DNA of 64,000 nucleotides from Hymenolepis diminuta (taxonomy: Eukaryota; Platyhelminthes; Cestoda; Cyclophyllidea; Hymenolepididae), in NCBI GenBank assembly GCA_900708905.1, contig CAADRB010000007.1, positions 232,146 to 296,145 on the forward strand, written 5' to 3'. How positions within the stretch are numbered: position 1 is the stretch's first letter; the number at the start of each line of letters is the position of its first letter. The position numbers and the translations under genes are program-made. A model generated the notes under the pieces. It was not told the DNA's origin. It saw only the letters and a program-made list of their open reading frames with translations, and made no database searches. This document shows, one piece after another, positions 60,626 to 64,000 of the stretch.

Positions 60626-63600
60626 TTGCGCACTCTGTCTATAAACAAGAACAGACCTCGGCATTAATAACACTCAATCTCTCAGTTACCTTGGTTTTTA
60701 ACACAAATAATACTACAATTCGATTAAATTTTACTCTAAGAGACTGAATTTAAAAGTTCGAACAGTTTTATCAATCATTCAAATCGTTTCATGCTTTTAC
60801 GCACCTGTTTAAAACAACTGCTTATTATGAATTTGATTAGAGAATCATAAAAACCTGCAGTCATAAAAGATTAAGCATTATGGCGATCTACAGATTATGA
60901 TTTAAACTCTCCAGGGATTCTTGAGATATACACGAAAACATTTTCTGTTAAGTAATACTATTATTTATGTGACTTACCCACGACTAATATTTAAAGTAAC
61001 AGGAAAAAATCGATTAAAAACTCATCTTTCAAATGGCTCCCTGTTACAGTTTGATAATTTTTTGAAATTCAATTATTAGAATACGATCAAACTTGTTCGT
61101 TATAGATAACTAAATCTGTAAGGTTCATTCATTGTTTATTAAAGTTTCAAAATAATGTGGTTTATTAAGGAGATAGAAAAAAATTTCTCATGCTCGTACA
61201 TTGACAGCAGTTCTATTTTAATTAAAATTAATGAAAATAGAATGTATTTTGGATTCGATGTAAATTTAGAATTTAGGGCAGTCGTTAAGCAATTTCCTCT
61301 AAGAATTTGAATGTTCCAGAACACGCCAAGTTGCTGACGATCTGTTGAAGTTCAAAGATCCCCAGTTCGGATGTAAAAGTGGTGAAAGATCATTACGAAT
61401 GAACATGCTCAAATCGATGGAAAGATCACCAAGATTTACGCTGAATAACTAAGGTTCACAGTTTTGTAATAGAGTTTCAAACAGTTTGGGAAACTACAGA
61501 CGAATGATACGTATAATTTGTATTTCAAATAGAATCTTATGTAATATTCCTCTTGTTTGTTTTTAATAATAATAATAATAATGGATCTATGTTTAAATTA
61601 GTTTAATTTTAAAATAGAGAATTTCTTCTTAACTCAGCAATATTACTGACTCACTATACCCTATACGCCGTAACACATCATTCCCTTTTCAATATCACTT
61701 GTTCTAGTCTAGCTGATTAAACCAAGTGGCTTCATTGTTAATTTGATTTAATAGGACTTATTGCATTTAATCATACCAGCAAAAGTTCTGTTTTCAAAAA
61801 ATCAACCCTTTGTTCAATTTAATTGAATTATTCAATAACGCATATCCTTTATCTTACGGAATATCTTTCTCCACATAATGCTTCAGCATTAATGCAAGTA
61901 TTTATTTGACTTAACGAGCTTTAGTCAATTTACAGTTAGATGGTATCTCGATTTTCAGAGTATCTCGCAAATTTAATTGAGTCGGATTTAAAGTTTTGAA
62001 CATCTGAATAAAAATTAATCATTGTGAGCGCATGAAGAGGAAGTGACGTTGATGGAATTTACTTTTGAAGTAAAAAAAATATCCAATTACTTGTACATAT
62101 CCATATCAATGTTATCCGACCACACTTTGAATGAACTCCAGTGATCTCCATCATGTCAAAATCTAAGTAATAATTATCGTTTTTTGTCTGGATGAAAAAT
62201 TATCTGAGTGGCAAGATAAAGATTTGTGATATCGTTGATGCCTTGACTTTAATCTCTGCTTCTCGATTTACCTCTTACGGCTTCCTGTGTTAAGATACTT
62301 CTCTATGATTAATACTGAAAAATGCTTAATCGCGGGTAATATTTATTATTAATCGTACTCGAAAGATTTCAATAACTTTAACTAACCATATTGCTTGCAT
62401 TGTATATTGTATATTACATTCAATATTGATTTAACCATTTATGGAATTAATTTAAGAAACTCTATTCTAGATGTAAATTTGAGTGTTTATATGTATGACC
62501 TAATTTAGACTAAACCTGGATTTAATTATCCTGATTTCAGATTGTTTAGATACTGCATTCTAGTCTATTTCATATATATAAATCTCTCTCATTCGAAATT
62601 ATATTTACAATCATTATGTCATTGTGAAAACCCAAATCTAGTAGGGACTTTTAAGAAGTCCGCGTGTACCTCAGCGATTTCAAAAGAATAAACTCAAGAG
62701 TATCGGAAGTTCAAAGTAAGAACAACTTTCTAGTCTACCTACCAAGGTCATAGCAGTTTTAGAATCAGAAAAAGTTCTATAAAGGGTTTTCCTCTCCCTA
62801 ACTCATAAATTTCACTAACATTCACTGAACACCGAATAGATCTTATAAAAGTTTTTTAAGATTTGTAAATACAATCGATCATTAGAAGCTGATTGGTTAG
62901 CTTGTTAATTGGGAATTTTAAACTCAAGTCTCCCCCATTAAACTAAAGCTAAACGCGTTTGAAAGACAAATTTGAATTCAACGGAAATTTAAACAGATTA
63001 TAAAGTTGACTAAAATCTTAGGGCTTTGAGTAGACCTCTAAGCGTGAGAAACAATCATATATGAGAAAATACCAACTTCCGACCATCTAAGGTAATAAAT
63101 TGTTCTTTGAAAATAGTTATGAATATATCTGCAACGTAGTAATAAAATAAACCTTATAAATCAAAAACGAAACAACGATAAAATTCTCCATAACACTAAA
63201 GAATAAGTACTTTTAAAAGTTTTCTTTATTGTAAGCATATGACAAGGGTGTGACAATAAATATATTCCCCTATGACACCGAAATATTCACATGTAAAATA
63301 AATGTATGTAAAAGAATTTGCCCTTATTACCAACAATGTACGTATTAATATTGCCAAATTTCAATTAAATTACTCTTTTTAGACTGCATTTGCCTTCCTT
63401 TAGTACACACTACATTTAAATTTCAATATTCTCACATATATCTTTCGTTTAAACATCTCGAAAATTGCCTCAGGATCCAAAAGAAGCTAACTCTATTTTT
63501 AGGCTGATACCTTTTAAACTTCGTAAATAGTTTTGCTCAGTCATCCTTCATACTGGATTGTCAATTACTTGTTTAAAATAACTTTGAAAAAATCTAAGAT

Positions 63601-64000
63601 TCATTGTGATCATTATTGAAATCAGACCCTCTACCTTTGTTGAATATGACTCTCAAAAAACAGTCTCACAGAACTACGCAGAAACTTGTTTATATAGTCG
63701 AAATGGGATGGATCATAATCGCGGAACAACTTGTACCTTAGGTGACGGTTGGTAAACTTAAAAGCGATGGGTAAGAAAATATGGCCATGTAGTTTACACA
63801 ATAAATTTGAACGCGGAATTATCTGTGATTATGGTTCTATTTCATAATACTCTTCTTGATATTAAGAACGGCATATTAACTGAAATGGATCAAGATATCT
63901 GGCTTATACATTAAAAACTTAGTTCTGCTATTCTTTGTAATGAATTCACTTAATGGAATTCGCCTACCGGCTTGAAAGTGCTTATACGTAAGTTCGAAAC
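60626..64000. other. Intergenic, no gene recognised
   Basis: AT-rich with only short chance frames. A (AAT)n tract lies at 61564-61582. No RNA gene or transposon terminus was identified. Confidence 0.45.
61564..61582 (+). repeat. (AAT)n microsatellite
   Basis: About six uninterrupted AAT units. Confidence 0.85.

Noticed and set aside
1..64000. CRISPR arrays, bacterial operons or phage genes
   Set aside because: Spliced gene structure, SINE and mariner content show nuclear animal DNA; no regularly spaced repeats were seen.

Overview
The window looks like parasitic flatworm DNA, most likely trematode or cestode, though I cannot fix the genus. It is AT-rich, gene-poor and full of decayed repeats. 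Its one convincing protein-coding gene has tiny introns at the 5' end (37, 80, 80 and 74 bp) and multi-kilobase introns at the 3' end. That gradient is well known from schistosomes and related flatworms. There are no operons, ribosome binding sites or bacterial features.

Layout. 1-9.2 kb is repeat-derived: an inverted pair of a diverged repeat (about 400-850 and 6590-7150), a Ty3/gypsy protease relic (1175-1450), and a long foldback element (about 8395-9205). 10.4-32.9 kb is a nine-exon plus-strand gene for an Atos/FAM214 family protein. The exons join in phase to 2337 nt (778 residues plus stop). Its domains lie in the usual order: N-terminal region, Ser-rich middle, basic putative nuclear signal, DUF4210 block, C-terminal 'Chromosome_seg' block. 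A 737-base run of N (12809-13545) sits in intron 5, so an extra exon there cannot be excluded. Introns 6-8 total about 18 kb and carry several dispersed repeat families plus one CpG-richer block (24181-24345) that could be regulatory.

33-64 kb has no credible host gene. It holds two dead mariner-type transposons with visible terminal inverted repeats: a DD34D mariner on plus (45559-46831) and a different mariner branch on minus (about 59382-60625). It also holds more copies of the dispersed repeats, including a tRNA-like SINE head (38548-38625).

The strongest candidate for something undescribed is the interspersed repeat family. A tRNA-like head, a body segment, a linker motif and a 350-bp module recur in different combinations. 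I compared copies by eye; no alignment or database search was run, so repeat boundaries are approximate (often plus or minus 20-50 bp).
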